NCBI GenBank assembly: GCA_964514215.1
Contig: CAZEPW010000021.1
Coordinates: forward strand, 1-49,222
DNA: 49,222 bases
Source of the DNA: CAYQUC01 sp964514215
Lineage (GTDB): Bacteria; Pseudomonadota; Gammaproteobacteria; UBA6429; Thiohalophilaceae
Direction of reading: 5' to 3'
Shown: in pieces, positions 7,286 to 16,839 of the stretch
Position numbering within the stretch: the stretch's first letter is position 1
Layout: every line of letters begins with the position of its first letter
Notes under the pieces: model-generated
Database searches by the model: none
What the model was told of the DNA's origin: nothing
What the model saw: only the letters and a program-made list of their open reading frames with translations
Made by a program: the position numbers and the translations under genes

Positions 7286-9211
7286 ATGGGTAAGATTATT
7301 GGGATTGACCTTGGAACAACAAATTCATGCGTTGCAGTAATGGAAAATGGTGCGCCAAAAGTAATTGATAATAGTGAAGGCGATCGTACTACGCCATCAA
7401 TTATTGCATTTACCGGTGATGAAGTATTGGTAGGTCAGTCTGCAAAACGTCAAGCGGTGACCAACCCTGAAAATACCTTGTTTGCTGTTAAACGCTTAAT
7501 CGGTCGTAAGTTTACCGATAAAGAAGTCCAAAAAGATATCGACATGGTACCGTATAAAATTGCTAAAGCCGACAATGGTGATGCTTGGGTAGAAGCGCAG
7601 GGCAAAAAAATGGCACCACCTGAAATATCAGCGCGTGTCTTAATGAAAATGAAAAAGACCGCTGAAGACTATTTAGGTGAAGCGGTTACCGAAGCGGTCA
7701 TTACAGTACCGGCTTATTTTAATGATTCACAGCGTCAGGCAACTAAAGATGCCGGTAAAATCGCTGGGCTAGAGGTTAAACGAATTATTAATGAACCAAC
7801 TGCTGCAGCATTGGCATTTGGCATGGATAAAAAAGAAGGTGATGCAGTTATTGCCGTTTATGATTTAGGTGGAGGTACTTTTGATATTTCAATTATTGAA
7901 ATTGCCGATATCGATGGTGAACACCAAATCGAAGTACTATCAACTAATGGTGATACTTTTCTCGGTGGTGAAGATTTCGATATGCGTTTAATTGATTATC
8001 TTGTTGATGAAATGAAAAATGAGCAAGGTATTGACTTAAAAGGTGATCCACTAGCAATGCAGCGTTTAAAAGAAGCTGCTGAAAAAGCAAAAATTGAATT
8101 ATCTTCTGCTGAACAAACTGATGTAAATTTACCTTATATTACAGCTGATGCCGCAGGCCCAAAACATTTAAATGTTAAAGTCACTCGTGCAAAACTAGAG
8201 TCGTTAGTTGATGATTTAATTGCTCGTTCGATTGAACCTTGCAAAGTTGCATTACAAGATGCTGGTTTAAGTGCTTCTGATATACAAGATGTTATTATTG
8301 TCGGCGGCCAAACCCGTATGCCTAAAGTGCAGCAAGCTGTACAAGACTTTTTTGGTAAAGAACCTCGTCGTGATGTGAATCCTGATGAAGCAGTAGCATT
8401 AGGTGCTTCTGTCCAAGGTGGAGTTTTAGGTGGTGATGTTAAAGATGTCTTGTTATTAGACGTAACACCGTTGTCTCTTGGTATTGAAACCATGGGTGGC
8501 GTTATGACCAAGCTAATTGATAAAAATACCACCATACCAACTAAGGCAAATCAGGTTTTTTCAACGGCAGATGATAATCAATCAGCTGTGACCGTTCATG
8601 TATTACAAGGTGAGCGTGAGCGTGCAGATGGTAATAAGTCTTTGGGGCGTTTTGATTTAAGTGATATTCCACCGGCACCTCGTGGCACGCCTCAAATTGA
8701 AGTGCATTTTGATATCGATGCTAATGGTATTTTAAATGTAACGGCAAAAGATAAAGCGACAGGCAAAGAACAATCTATTGTGATTAAAGCTTCATCGGGT
8801 TTATCAGACGATGAAGTGGAACAAATGGTGAAAGATGCCGAAGCGCATGCTGATGAAGATAAAAAATTCCATGAAATGGTTGATGTTCGAAATCAGGCTG
8901 ACTCTTTAATTCATAATACTAAGAAATCCATGGATGAGTTAGGTGATAAATTAGAGGCTGATGAAAAAACCAATATTGACGCAGCAATTGTTGCTCTTGA
9001 AGAAGCATTAAAAGGCAATGATAAAGAGACTATCGAAGCTAAAACTGCTGCACTTGGTGAAGCATCCGGTAAGATGGCTGAACGCTTATATGCTGAAAAA
9101 GCCGCTGAAGGTGGCGATGCTGCTGGAGCAAGCGCAGCAGGTGAACAAACTGCCAGTGCCGATGATGTTGTTGATGCTGAATTTGAGGAAGTCAATGACG
9201 ACAAAAAATAA
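7286..9211 (+). CDS. dnaK: Chaperone DnaK (Hsp70)
   Basis: A 641-residue Hsp70 chaperone that binds exposed hydrophobic peptides in an ATP-controlled cycle with DnaJ and GrpE. The ATPase domain opens with IGIDLGTTNSCVAVM and carries AVYDLGGGTFDISI and IVGGQTRMPKVQ. The linker DVLLLDVTPLSLGIE leads to the substrate domain and helical lid. The tail ends in the conserved acidic DVVDAEFEEVNDDKK. Length is typical. A GGAGA ribosome site precedes the ATG. Expression is expected from the sigma-32 promoter 60 bases upstream. Confidence 0.98.
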   Translation: MGKIIGIDLGTTNSCVAVMENGAPKVIDNSEGDRTTPSIIAFTGDEVLVGQSAKRQAVTNPENTLFAVKRLIGRKFTDKEVQKDIDMVPYKIAKADNGDAWVEAQGKKMAPPEISARVLMKMKKTAEDYLGEAVTEAVITVPAYFNDSQRQATKDAGKIAGLEVKRIINEPTAAALAFGMDKKEGDAVIAVYDLGGGTFDISIIEIADIDGEHQIEVLSTNGDTFLGGEDFDMRLIDYLVDEMKNEQGIDLKGDPLAMQRLKEAAEKAKIELSSAEQTDVNLPYITADAAGPKHLNVKVTRAKLESLVDDLIARSIEPCKVALQDAGLSASDIQDVIIVGGQTRMPKVQQAVQDFFGKEPRRDVNPDEAVALGASVQGGVLGGDVKDVLLLDVTPLSLGIETMGGVMTKLIDKNTTIPTKANQVFSTADDNQSAVTVHVLQGERERADGNKSLGRFDLSDIPPAPRGTPQIEVHFDIDANGILNVTAKDKATGKEQSIVIKASSGLSDDEVEQMVKDAEAHADEDKKFHEMVDVRNQADSLIHNTKKSMDELGDKLEADEKTNIDAAIVALEEALKGNDKETIEAKTAALGEASGKMAERLYAEKAAEGGDAAGASAAGEQTASADDVVDAEFEEVNDDKK

Positions 9212-9246
9212 ATTAGCGCTATTATAGTTATTTATTTTTTTAACAA

Positions 9247-9282
9247 GCAACAGGTGCATCAATTTTATGATGCGCCTGTTGC
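9247..9282 (+). other. Strong stem-loop between dnaK and dnaJ
   Basis: A 15-base arm at 9247-9261 (starting GCAACAGG) pairs with 9268-9282 (ending CCTGTTGC) through 14 Watson-Crick pairs and one G-U wobble, with a six-base loop ATTTTA. No U-run follows on either strand, so it is not a standard intrinsic terminator. It may stabilise or process the dnaK-dnaJ mRNA, or partly uncouple dnaJ from dnaK. Confidence 0.75.
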
Positions 9283-9333
9283 TGTATCTGCAAATAGTAT
9301 TAAATACATTATAAACGATAAAAGTTATTAGCC

Positions 9334-10476
9334 ATGTCAAAACGCGATTACTACGAAGTTCTAAACGTATCGAAAACAGCCACAGATGCTGAAATAAAAA
9401 AAGCATTTAAACGTGCCGCAATGAAATTACACCCTGATAGAAATCAAGATGATCCGGAAACGGCAGAAGTAAAATTTAAAGAAACGAAAGAAGCCTATGA
9501 TATTTTAAGCGATGCTCAAAAAAGAGCAGCTTATGATCAGTTTGGTCATGCTGGAGTTGATTCGTCGAGTGCCGCAGGTGCGGGTGGTTTTGGTGGCTCG
9601 GGTAATTTTAGTGATATTTTTGGTGATGTATTTGGTGATATTTTTGGCGGTGCTCGAGGTGGTGGTGGCGGTAGTCAAATGTATCGCGGAGCCGATTTAC
9701 AATACAATCTTGATTTAAGTCTTGAAGATGCGGCTAAAGGTTCTGAAGTAAAAATTAAAATTCCTACTAAGGTTGCTTGTACCAGCTGTAGTGGTAGTGG
9801 TGCTAAAAAAGGCACACAACCCGTTACGTGTTCAACCTGTGGCGGTCAGGGACAAGTACGAATGCAACAAGGTTTTTTCTCTTTACAACAAACTTGTCCA
9901 CGTTGTCATGGCAAGGGCAAAATGATTAAAGATCCTTGTGGCTCGTGTGGTGGTTCAGGACAAAAGAAAAAAGAGAAAACATTATCGGTTAAAGTTCCAG
10001 CCGGTGTTGACACTGGTGATCGAATTCGTTTATCCGGTGAAGGTGAAAGTGGTGAAAATGGCGGGCCAGCTGGTGATTTGTTTGTTCAAATGCACATAAA
10101 ACCCCATCCCATTTTTAAACGTGATGGTAGTGATTTATATTGTGATGTACCAATCAGCATTGTTAAAGCTTCGCTTGGTGGTGAAATTGAAGTGCCAACA
10201 CTTGATGGCCGTGTGAAATTAAAAATCCCGGCTGAAACTCAAACTGATAAATTGTTTCGTTTACGTAATAAAGGCATTAAATCGGTTCGCAGTAGTGCGC
10301 TTGGTGATTTAATGTGTAAAGTATCGGTTGAAACACCGATTAATTTAACAAAAGAACAAAAAGAATTATTGCGGCAACTGGATATTTCTCTTCAAAATAA
10401 TAGCGGTGGGCATAGCCCTCAAGAATCATCTTGGTTAGATGGTGTTAAAAAGTTTTTTGAAGATATGAAGTCATAA
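9334..10476 (+). CDS. dnaJ: Chaperone DnaJ (Hsp40)
   Basis: A 380-residue class I J-protein that delivers substrates to DnaK and stimulates its ATPase. The J domain (about residues 1-70) has the HPD motif at 33-35. A Gly/Phe-rich linker (about 73-118) follows. The zinc region has four CxxCxGxG repeats with cysteines at 149/152, 166/169, 188/191 and 202/205. The C-terminal peptide-binding domains end with a Trp/Lys-rich tail. It starts 122 bases after dnaK, across the stem-loop; dapB begins 20 bases downstream and is probably co-transcribed. Confidence 0.98.
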   Translation: MSKRDYYEVLNVSKTATDAEIKKAFKRAAMKLHPDRNQDDPETAEVKFKETKEAYDILSDAQKRAAYDQFGHAGVDSSSAAGAGGFGGSGNFSDIFGDVFGDIFGGARGGGGGSQMYRGADLQYNLDLSLEDAAKGSEVKIKIPTKVACTSCSGSGAKKGTQPVTCSTCGGQGQVRMQQGFFSLQQTCPRCHGKGKMIKDPCGSCGGSGQKKKEKTLSVKVPAGVDTGDRIRLSGEGESGENGGPAGDLFVQMHIKPHPIFKRDGSDLYCDVPISIVKASLGGEIEVPTLDGRVKLKIPAETQTDKLFRLRNKGIKSVRSSALGDLMCKVSVETPINLTKEQKELLRQLDISLQNNSGGHSPQESSWLDGVKKFFEDMKS

Positions 10477-10496
10477 TAATAATTGGAAACAAAGCA

Positions 10497-11303
10497 ATGC
10501 TAAAATTAGCGATAACCGGCGCAGCAGGAAGAATGGGGCGCGCTTTATTAGAAGCCTGTCACAACGCTGAACAAACACAACTCGGTGCCGCAATTGATCG
10601 TCGTGGTAGCTCTTTAATTGGAACCGATGCCGGCGAGCAAGCCGGGCTTGGGGTCTTTAATACTAAAATAGTTGATGATATTTCCTCCGTTAGCTCCAAT
10701 TTTGATACGTTAATTGATTTCACTCATCCGGATGCCACTATTGAGAATCTTGAAGTATGCCGTGCAACGGGTAAACAAATTATTATTGGTACAACCGGTT
10801 TTACTGAACAACAAAAACAAATTATTACCCAAGCATCGAAGCAGATAGCGATTGTTTTTGCACCCAATATGAGTGTTGGTGTTAATTTAAGTTTGAAGTT
10901 ACTCGAAATGACCGCAAAAGTATTGGGTGACGAGGTTGATATTGAAATAATTGAAGCCCATCACCGCCATAAAATTGATGCACCTTCTGGAACCGCTTTG
11001 CGCATGGGAGAAGTCATTGCCGATACGCTAGGGCGTGATTTGACGCAATGTGCAGTTTACGGTCGACAAGGTCAAACCGGGGAACGCGATAGAAAAACCA
11101 TCGGTTTCGAAACAATTCGTGCTGGAGACATTGTTGGTGAGCATACTGTTATGTTTGCTGGTATTGGTGAGCGCATCGAGATTACCCATAAGGCTTCAAG
11201 TCGCATGACGTTTGCTAATGGTGCTATTCGAGCGGCCATCTGGTTAGCGCAACATCAGGTCGGTTTATTTGATATGCAGGACGTTCTTGCTTTAAACGAC
11301 TAG
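10497..11303 (+). CDS. dapB: 4-hydroxy-tetrahydrodipicolinate reductase
   Basis: A 268-residue cytoplasmic enzyme of the diaminopimelate/lysine pathway that reduces the DapA product with NAD(P)H. The Rossmann motif GAAGRMGR is at residues 8-15. The catalytic region HHRHKIDAPSGTAL lies near residues 155-170, and GTTGFTEQQ and VFAPNMSVGVN are further family signatures. The product supplies meso-diaminopimelate for peptidoglycan. It follows dnaJ by 20 bases and is separated from carA by an intrinsic terminator. Confidence 0.97.
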   Translation: MLKLAITGAAGRMGRALLEACHNAEQTQLGAAIDRRGSSLIGTDAGEQAGLGVFNTKIVDDISSVSSNFDTLIDFTHPDATIENLEVCRATGKQIIIGTTGFTEQQKQIITQASKQIAIVFAPNMSVGVNLSLKLLEMTAKVLGDEVDIEIIEAHHRHKIDAPSGTALRMGEVIADTLGRDLTQCAVYGRQGQTGERDRKTIGFETIRAGDIVGEHTVMFAGIGERIEITHKASSRMTFANGAIRAAIWLAQHQVGLFDMQDVLALND

Positions 11304-11397
11304 CATAAATTCCACAGTTTCGTTACAATTGTTTCGTTCAGAGAAGTGATATTTAGCCACATCATCCGCGAACCACAATTTATTGTAATAACATTCT

Positions 11398-11435
11398 AAA
11401 AACGGGAGACGCCACGCAGTTGGTCTCCCGTTTTT
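11398..11435 (+). terminator. Rho-independent terminator between dapB and carA
   Basis: AACGGGAGAC at 11401-11410 pairs perfectly with GTCTCCCGTT at 11423-11432 around a 12-base loop, followed by a T-run to 11435. Upstream A residues can extend the stem. It ends the dnaK-dnaJ-dapB transcript. It is 44 bases before the carA start, so if a carA promoter lies upstream of it, it could also act as an attenuator. Confidence 0.9.
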
Positions 11436-11478
11436 GTACATATATCTTTAATTTTTAGACACTTATATCGGAGTTTAG

Positions 11479-12624
11479 ATGTCAAAACCAGCCTTGCTTG
11501 CTTTAGCTGATGGTACTGTTTTTCATGGTCAGGCAATTGGTGTTGATGGTCAGACGGTTGGCGAAGTTGTTTTTAATACCGCCATGTCCGGCTATCAAGA
11601 AATTTTAACCGACCCCTCCTATGCGCAACAACTCGTTACGCTAACTTATCCTCATATTGGTAATGTTGGCGTTAATTCGGAAGATGCTGAATCACTGCAA
11701 GTTCATGTTAGTGGTTTGATAATACGCGATTTACCCATTGTTGCCAGCAGTTGGCGAGCAGAGCAAACATTAGGCCAATATTTGATTGGAAATAATGTTG
11801 TGGCAATTGCGAATATTGATACGCGTCAATTAACCCGTTTATTACGCGAGAAAGGTGCTCAAAGTGGTTGTATTGTTGCAGGTGACGATATTGATGAACA
11901 GGCTGCAATTGCTGCTGCAAAAGCGTTTCCCGGTTTAAAAGGCATGGATTTAGCGAAGCAGGTAACAACAACAGAAACGTATAAATGGACTTCGGGGTGT
12001 TGGGATTTAGTTAATGGTTATGCTGCGGTAGCGGATGAATCACCTAAGTATAAAGTTGTTGCTTATGACTTTGGTGTTAAACATAATATTTTAAGATTAT
12101 TAGCCGATCGAAGTTGTGATTTAACCATTGTGCCAGCAACAACACCGGCAAAAGAAGTATTAGCGATGAATCCCGATGGCATATTTTTATCCAATGGCCC
12201 CGGTGATCCAGAACCTTGTGATTATGCTATCAGTGCTATCGCTGAAATTTTAGAAACGGATATTCCCGTGTTTGGTATTTGTTTGGGACACCAATTATTA
12301 TCATTGGCAAGTGGTGCTAAAACCGAAAAAATGAAATTTGGTCATCATGGTGCTAATCATCCGGTGCAAGATTTAAAAACATCCATGGTCGCAATTACCA
12401 GTCAAAATCATGGCTTTGCTGTGGCTTCCGATTCTTTACCGGATAATGTAATAGTAACACACCGTTCTTTGTTTGATAAATCCATTCAAGGAATAGCGCG
12501 AACCGATAAAGCTGCATTTAGTTTTCAAGGTCATCCTGAGGCGAGCCCAGGGCCTCATGATATATCACCTTTATTTGATCAGTTTATCGATAATATTAAA
12601 ACGTATTTGAATAATTCAAAATAG
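11479..12624 (+). CDS. carA: Carbamoyl-phosphate synthase small (glutaminase) subunit
   Basis: A 381-residue glutamine amidotransferase subunit that hydrolyses glutamine and channels ammonia to CarB. The N-terminal CPSase domain has FNTAMSGYQEILTDPSY. The C-terminal class I glutaminase domain has the nucleophile C268 in FGICLGHQ and the H352/E354 pair in QGHPEASPG, close to E. coli numbering. The product, carbamoyl phosphate, feeds arginine and pyrimidine synthesis. A GGAG ribosome site precedes the ATG. I saw no clear ArgR box upstream. Confidence 0.98.
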   Translation: MSKPALLALADGTVFHGQAIGVDGQTVGEVVFNTAMSGYQEILTDPSYAQQLVTLTYPHIGNVGVNSEDAESLQVHVSGLIIRDLPIVASSWRAEQTLGQYLIGNNVVAIANIDTRQLTRLLREKGAQSGCIVAGDDIDEQAAIAAAKAFPGLKGMDLAKQVTTTETYKWTSGCWDLVNGYAAVADESPKYKVVAYDFGVKHNILRLLADRSCDLTIVPATTPAKEVLAMNPDGIFLSNGPGDPEPCDYAISAIAEILETDIPVFGICLGHQLLSLASGAKTEKMKFGHHGANHPVQDLKTSMVAITSQNHGFAVASDSLPDNVIVTHRSLFDKSIQGIARTDKAAFSFQGHPEASPGPHDISPLFDQFIDNIKTYLNNSK

Positions 12625-12633
12625 ATAAAAAAC

Positions 12634-15600
12634 ATGCCAAAACGTCAAGACATCAGTAGTGTACTAATTATCGGAGCCGGCCCTATCGTTATTGGGCAGG
12701 CTTGTGAGTTTGATTATTCCGGTGCGCAAGCATGTAAAGCGCTAAAGGAAGAAGGTTATCGTGTCATTTTAGTAAACTCGAATCCTGCCACCATCATGAC
12801 CGACCCTGAAATGGCCGATGCAACTTACATTGAACCAATTCGATGGCAAGAAGTTGCGCGAATTATTGAAAAAGAAAAACCGGATGTATTGTTACCGACC
12901 ATGGGTGGTCAAACTGCATTAAACTGCGCGTTAGATTTAGAACGGGAAGGTGTTTTAGAAAAATACAACGTTGAAATGATTGGTGCAAAACGTGAAGCGA
13001 TTGATAAAGCCGAAGATCGTGATAAGTTTCGTACTGCCATGAGAAAAATTGGCTTGGATATGCCAAATTCCGCAATCGCACACAGCTTGGAAGAAGCATT
13101 ACAAGTCCAAGCTCAAATTGGTTATCCAACAATTATTCGACCTTCATTTACCATGGGTGGTAGTGGCGGCGGAATTGCTTATAATCATGAAGAATTTGTT
13201 GAAATTTGTGAGCGTGGCTTGGATCTTTCTCCAACTAACGAACTATTAGTTGAAGAGTCCATTGCGGGTTGGAAAGAATATGAAATGGAAGTGGTGCGTG
13301 ATACTAAAGATAACTGCATCATTATTTGTTCAATTGAAAACCTGGATCCGATGGGTGTTCATACCGGTGATTCAATTACCGTTGCGCCAGCACAAACACT
13401 AACCGACAAAGAATATCAAATAATGCGTGATGCTTCGTTAAAAGTATTACGCGAAATTGGTGTAGAAACCGGCGGTTCAAATGTTCAGTTTGCTATCGAC
13501 CCTGAAAATGGTCGAATGATCATTATTGAAATGAATCCGCGTGTTTCGCGTTCATCAGCACTAGCATCAAAAGCAACTGGATTTCCTATTGCAAAAATTG
13601 CAGCGAAGCTTGCGATTGGTTACACTTTGGATGAGTTAAGTAATGATATCACCGGTGGTATTACGCCTGCATCGTTCGAACCTAGTATTGATTACGTTGT
13701 TACTAAAATTCCTAGATTTACCTTTGAAAAATTTCCTCAAGCAGATAACACTTTAACCACTCAAATGAAGTCGGTTGGTGAAGTCATGGCTATCGGCCGT
13801 ACTTTCCAAGAGTCTTTGCAAAAAGCCATTCGTGGTCTTGAAACGGGTATGGATGGTTTAAATGAATTGGTTGATATCAGTTCAGATCCTAGCGAAGTTA
13901 AAAATAATTTACGTCAGGCTTTAGGTGTGCCAACACCAGAGCGATTATGGCAAGTAGCGGATGCTTTTCGTGCTGGAATGAGTTTTGATGAAATTTTTAA
14001 TATCACTAAAATTGATCCTTGGTTTATGGCAAACTTAGAAGACTTGGTTCTTGAAGAACAAGCCATTATTGGTAAAAAAATTACCGACTTGGATAAAGCC
14101 ACGTTGTTTCGATTAAAACAAAAAGGTTTTTCTGATCGCAGGTTAGCGACATTACTCGGTATGACCGAATTTGATATCCGTAAACACCGTCACGGTTTAA
14201 ATATTCACCCGGTTTATAAGCGGGTTGATACTTGTGCGGCAGAGTTTGCATCAAACACAGCTTATATGTATTCAACTTATGAGCAGCAGTGTGAAGCATT
14301 ACCGACAAAAAATAATAAAATAATGGTGCTTGGTGGCGGTCCAAACCGTATTGGCCAAGGTATTGAATTTGATTATTGCTGCGTGCATGCTGCCCAAGTT
14401 TCTCGTACAGATGGCTTTGAAACAATCATGGTTAACTGTAACCCTGAAACAGTCTCAACGGATTACGATACTTCCGACCGTTTGTATTTTGAACCACTTA
14501 CGTTGGAAGATGTGTTAGAAATAATTCATATCGAAAATCCAAAAGGCGTTATTGTGCAATACGGTGGTCAAACACCATTAAAGCTAGCGCGCGATCTGGA
14601 AGCTGCCGGAGCGCCTATTATTGGAACTTCACCCGATTCAATTGATATGGCTGAAGATCGAAAACGTTTTCAAGAAATGTTGCACGATTTGAAATTATTA
14701 CAACCACCCAATAGATTAGCAACCAGTTCAAATGAAGCGGTTAGTTTGGCTTCTGAAATTGGTTATCCATTAGTAGTACGGCCTTCCTATGTCTTGGGTG
14801 GTCGTGCGATGGAAATTGTTTATAATGATGAAGAGTTAGCTCATTATATGAAAACGGCAGTACAAGTATCAAATGATTCACCGGTATTACTGGATCGTTT
14901 TCTCGATGAAGCAATTGAAGTTGATGTTGATGCCGTTTGTGACGGTGAACAAGTGATTGTTGCGGGAATCATGCAACACATTGAACAAGCCGGCGTGCAT
15001 TCAGGTGACTCAGCGTGTTCATTGCCTCCTTATAGTTTATCAGAAGGTATTCAACAGCAGTTACGCGAACAAGTTACTGCAATGGCTAAAGCATTAAAAG
15101 TGATTGGTTTAATGAATACCCAATTTGCTATCCAAAAAGATACTATTTATGTTTTAGAAGTAAATCCACGCGCTTCTAGAACGGTGCCCTTTGTCTCAAA
15201 AGCAACGGGACAGCCTTGGGCTAGAATTGCTGCACGTTGCATGGCTGGACAATCACTAAAAGATCAAGGTATTAGCCAAGCAGTGATACCAAAATATTTT
15301 TCTGTGAAAGAATCGGTATTTCCGTTTATTAAATTTCCGGGCGTTGATTCGATTTTAGGCCCCGAAATGAAATCAACCGGCGAAGTAATGGGTGTTGGTA
15401 AAACGTTTGGAGAAGCATTTACTAAGGCGCTTTATGGTGCTGGTGATAAAATTCCAAGTGCAGGTCGAGTGTTTTTGAGTGTACGTGATACCGATAAAAA
15501 AGGTATTGTTGCTATCGCTAAAAAATTGCTATCTTATGATTTTGAGTTAATTGCAACCAAAGGTACCGCGCGAATCATTACTCAAGCAGGTCTTGAATGT

Positions 15601-15900
15601 AAAATTGTTTATAAAGTGTTAGAAGGACGACCTCATATTGTAGATATGATTAAGAACAATGAAATTAACTTTATCATTAATACCACTGAAGGCCGTCAAG
15701 CAATCGCTGATTCGTCAACTATTCGTAGTAAAGCCTTGCAACATAAAGTGACTTATACTACAACTTTAGCCGGTGGCGATGCTTTTTGTGTTGCGATTGA
15801 ATACCAAAACGAGAAAAATAAAAATCATAATTCTGAATCCGGTTATGAAGCTGGATCAGTCAATCGATTACAGGACTTACATCAGGAGTTAGTGGTATGA
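12634..15900 (+). CDS. carB: Carbamoyl-phosphate synthase large subunit
   Basis: A 1088-residue enzyme that makes carbamoyl phosphate from bicarbonate, ammonia and two ATP. Two homologous ATP-grasp halves are visible. The first begins SSVLIIGAGPIVIGQACEFD and contains TMGGSGGGIAYN; the second begins near residue 560 with MVLGGGPNRIGQGIEFDY. The C-terminal MGS-like allosteric domain includes FELIATKGTARI. A linker rich in Asn, Lys and Ser (about residues 1055-1070) before the last helix makes it slightly longer than E. coli CarB (1073). Its stop overlaps the greA start by four bases. Confidence 0.98.
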   Translation: MPKRQDISSVLIIGAGPIVIGQACEFDYSGAQACKALKEEGYRVILVNSNPATIMTDPEMADATYIEPIRWQEVARIIEKEKPDVLLPTMGGQTALNCALDLEREGVLEKYNVEMIGAKREAIDKAEDRDKFRTAMRKIGLDMPNSAIAHSLEEALQVQAQIGYPTIIRPSFTMGGSGGGIAYNHEEFVEICERGLDLSPTNELLVEESIAGWKEYEMEVVRDTKDNCIIICSIENLDPMGVHTGDSITVAPAQTLTDKEYQIMRDASLKVLREIGVETGGSNVQFAIDPENGRMIIIEMNPRVSRSSALASKATGFPIAKIAAKLAIGYTLDELSNDITGGITPASFEPSIDYVVTKIPRFTFEKFPQADNTLTTQMKSVGEVMAIGRTFQESLQKAIRGLETGMDGLNELVDISSDPSEVKNNLRQALGVPTPERLWQVADAFRAGMSFDEIFNITKIDPWFMANLEDLVLEEQAIIGKKITDLDKATLFRLKQKGFSDRRLATLLGMTEFDIRKHRHGLNIHPVYKRVDTCAAEFASNTAYMYSTYEQQCEALPTKNNKIMVLGGGPNRIGQGIEFDYCCVHAAQVSRTDGFETIMVNCNPETVSTDYDTSDRLYFEPLTLEDVLEIIHIENPKGVIVQYGGQTPLKLARDLEAAGAPIIGTSPDSIDMAEDRKRFQEMLHDLKLLQPPNRLATSSNEAVSLASEIGYPLVVRPSYVLGGRAMEIVYNDEELAHYMKTAVQVSNDSPVLLDRFLDEAIEVDVDAVCDGEQVIVAGIMQHIEQAGVHSGDSACSLPPYSLSEGIQQQLREQVTAMAKALKVIGLMNTQFAIQKDTIYVLEVNPRASRTVPFVSKATGQPWARIAARCMAGQSLKDQGISQAVIPKYFSVKESVFPFIKFPGVDSILGPEMKSTGEVMGVGKTFGEAFTKALYGAGDKIPSAGRVFLSVRDTDKKGIVAIAKKLLSYDFELIATKGTARIITQAGLECKIVYKVLEGRPHIVDMIKNNEINFIINTTEGRQAIADSSTIRSKALQHKVTYTTTLAGGDAFCVAIEYQNEKNKNHNSESGYEAGSVNRLQDLHQELVV

Positions 15901-16373
15901 ATAAAGTGCCAATTACTAAACAAGGTGCCGAAAAGTTACAACTTGAATTAACGGAACTAAAGCAAGTTACTCGCCCAAAAATCATTAAGGATATTGCAAC
16001 GGCGAGAGAGCACGGTGATTTAAAAGAAAATGCTGAATACCATGCTGCACGCGAGCAACAAAGTTTTGCTGAAGGCCGAATTCAAGAAATTGAAGGTAAA
16101 TTGAGTAATGCTCAAATTATAGATGTTTCAACAATGACTTCAACTGGTAAAGTTATTTTTGGCGCGACTGTTTCACTTGTTGATTTGGCCGATGATTCTG
16201 AAATGACTTATCACATCGTTGGTGAAGATGAAGCCGATATTAAACTTGGCAAATTAAACGTTAGTTCACCTATTGCGCGCGCTTTAATTGGTAAGCAAGA
16301 AGGGGATGTGGTTGATATTAAAACCCCGGGTGGCGATAAAGAACTTGAAATTGTTGCCGTTAAGTTAATCTAA
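15897..16373 (+). CDS. greA: Transcription elongation factor GreA
   Basis: A 158-residue factor that rescues backtracked RNA polymerase by stimulating transcript cleavage. The N-terminal coiled coil carries the conserved REHGDLKENAEYHAAREQQ segment, whose acidic tip (near residues 41-44) reaches the polymerase active site. The C-terminal FKBP-like domain includes SPIARALIGKQEGDVVDI. The ATG overlaps the carB stop as ATGA, so translation is probably coupled. The carB-greA order is conserved in gammaproteobacteria. Confidence 0.98.
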   Translation: MNKVPITKQGAEKLQLELTELKQVTRPKIIKDIATAREHGDLKENAEYHAAREQQSFAEGRIQEIEGKLSNAQIIDVSTMTSTGKVIFGATVSLVDLADDSEMTYHIVGEDEADIKLGKLNVSSPIARALIGKQEGDVVDIKTPGGDKELEIVAVKLI

Positions 16374-16380
16374 ACTAGTT

Positions 16381-16827
16381 ATGTATCAGTCTGGAGAACG
16401 TATATTATTAACACTATGGATTGGTGGCATGTGGGCCATTGGTTATATTGTTGCTCCTACCTTATTTTCAATTCTGGATGATCGTATTTTAGCGGGAACC
16501 ATTGCAGGTCGATTATTTTTTATTATGAGTCTGGTCGGAATTTTCTGCTCAACGGTATTACTTGCTGGCCAGATAATGCAGTTCGGTAAATCATGTTTCT
16601 CAAAAAAACATTGGCAAACTTGGATTTTAATTTTAATGTTGTTAATCATCTTAATTGGTCAATTTATTCTACAACCCATGATGAGTGAATTACGCGAAGC
16701 CGGTTTGGTTGCTGATACAAAAATAAAATTTGGTCGCCTTCATGGGCTTAGTTCCATGTTATTTTTGGTTAATAGTTTGGCCGGTTTGGTTTTAATCGTA
16801 TTTGGAATGAATCGACGTTTAAAATAA
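16381..16827 (+). CDS. DUF4149 membrane protein
   Basis: A 148-residue integral inner-membrane protein with about four hydrophobic segments (roughly residues 8-28, 43-65, 75-98 and 120-142). The start RILLTLWIGGMWAIGYIVAPTLF, with Trp/Gly and Pro in the first helix, matches the DUF4149 (TMEM205-like) family. It begins seven bases after greA, in the place where Pseudomonas carries a small membrane protein in the same block. The function of the family is unknown. It converges on yhbY with a 12-base gap. Confidence 0.75.
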   Translation: MYQSGERILLTLWIGGMWAIGYIVAPTLFSILDDRILAGTIAGRLFFIMSLVGIFCSTVLLAGQIMQFGKSCFSKKHWQTWILILMLLIILIGQFILQPMMSELREAGLVADTKIKFGRLHGLSSMLFLVNSLAGLVLIVFGMNRRLK

Positions 16828-16839
16828 CAACTAAAAAAA

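Noticed and set aside
8134..8535. A 133-codon open frame antisense to dnaK
   Set aside because: It lies entirely within dnaK, has no family resemblance and reflects codon bias of the coding strand. Similar shadow frames over recN, carB, ftsH and nuo genes were left out for the same reason.
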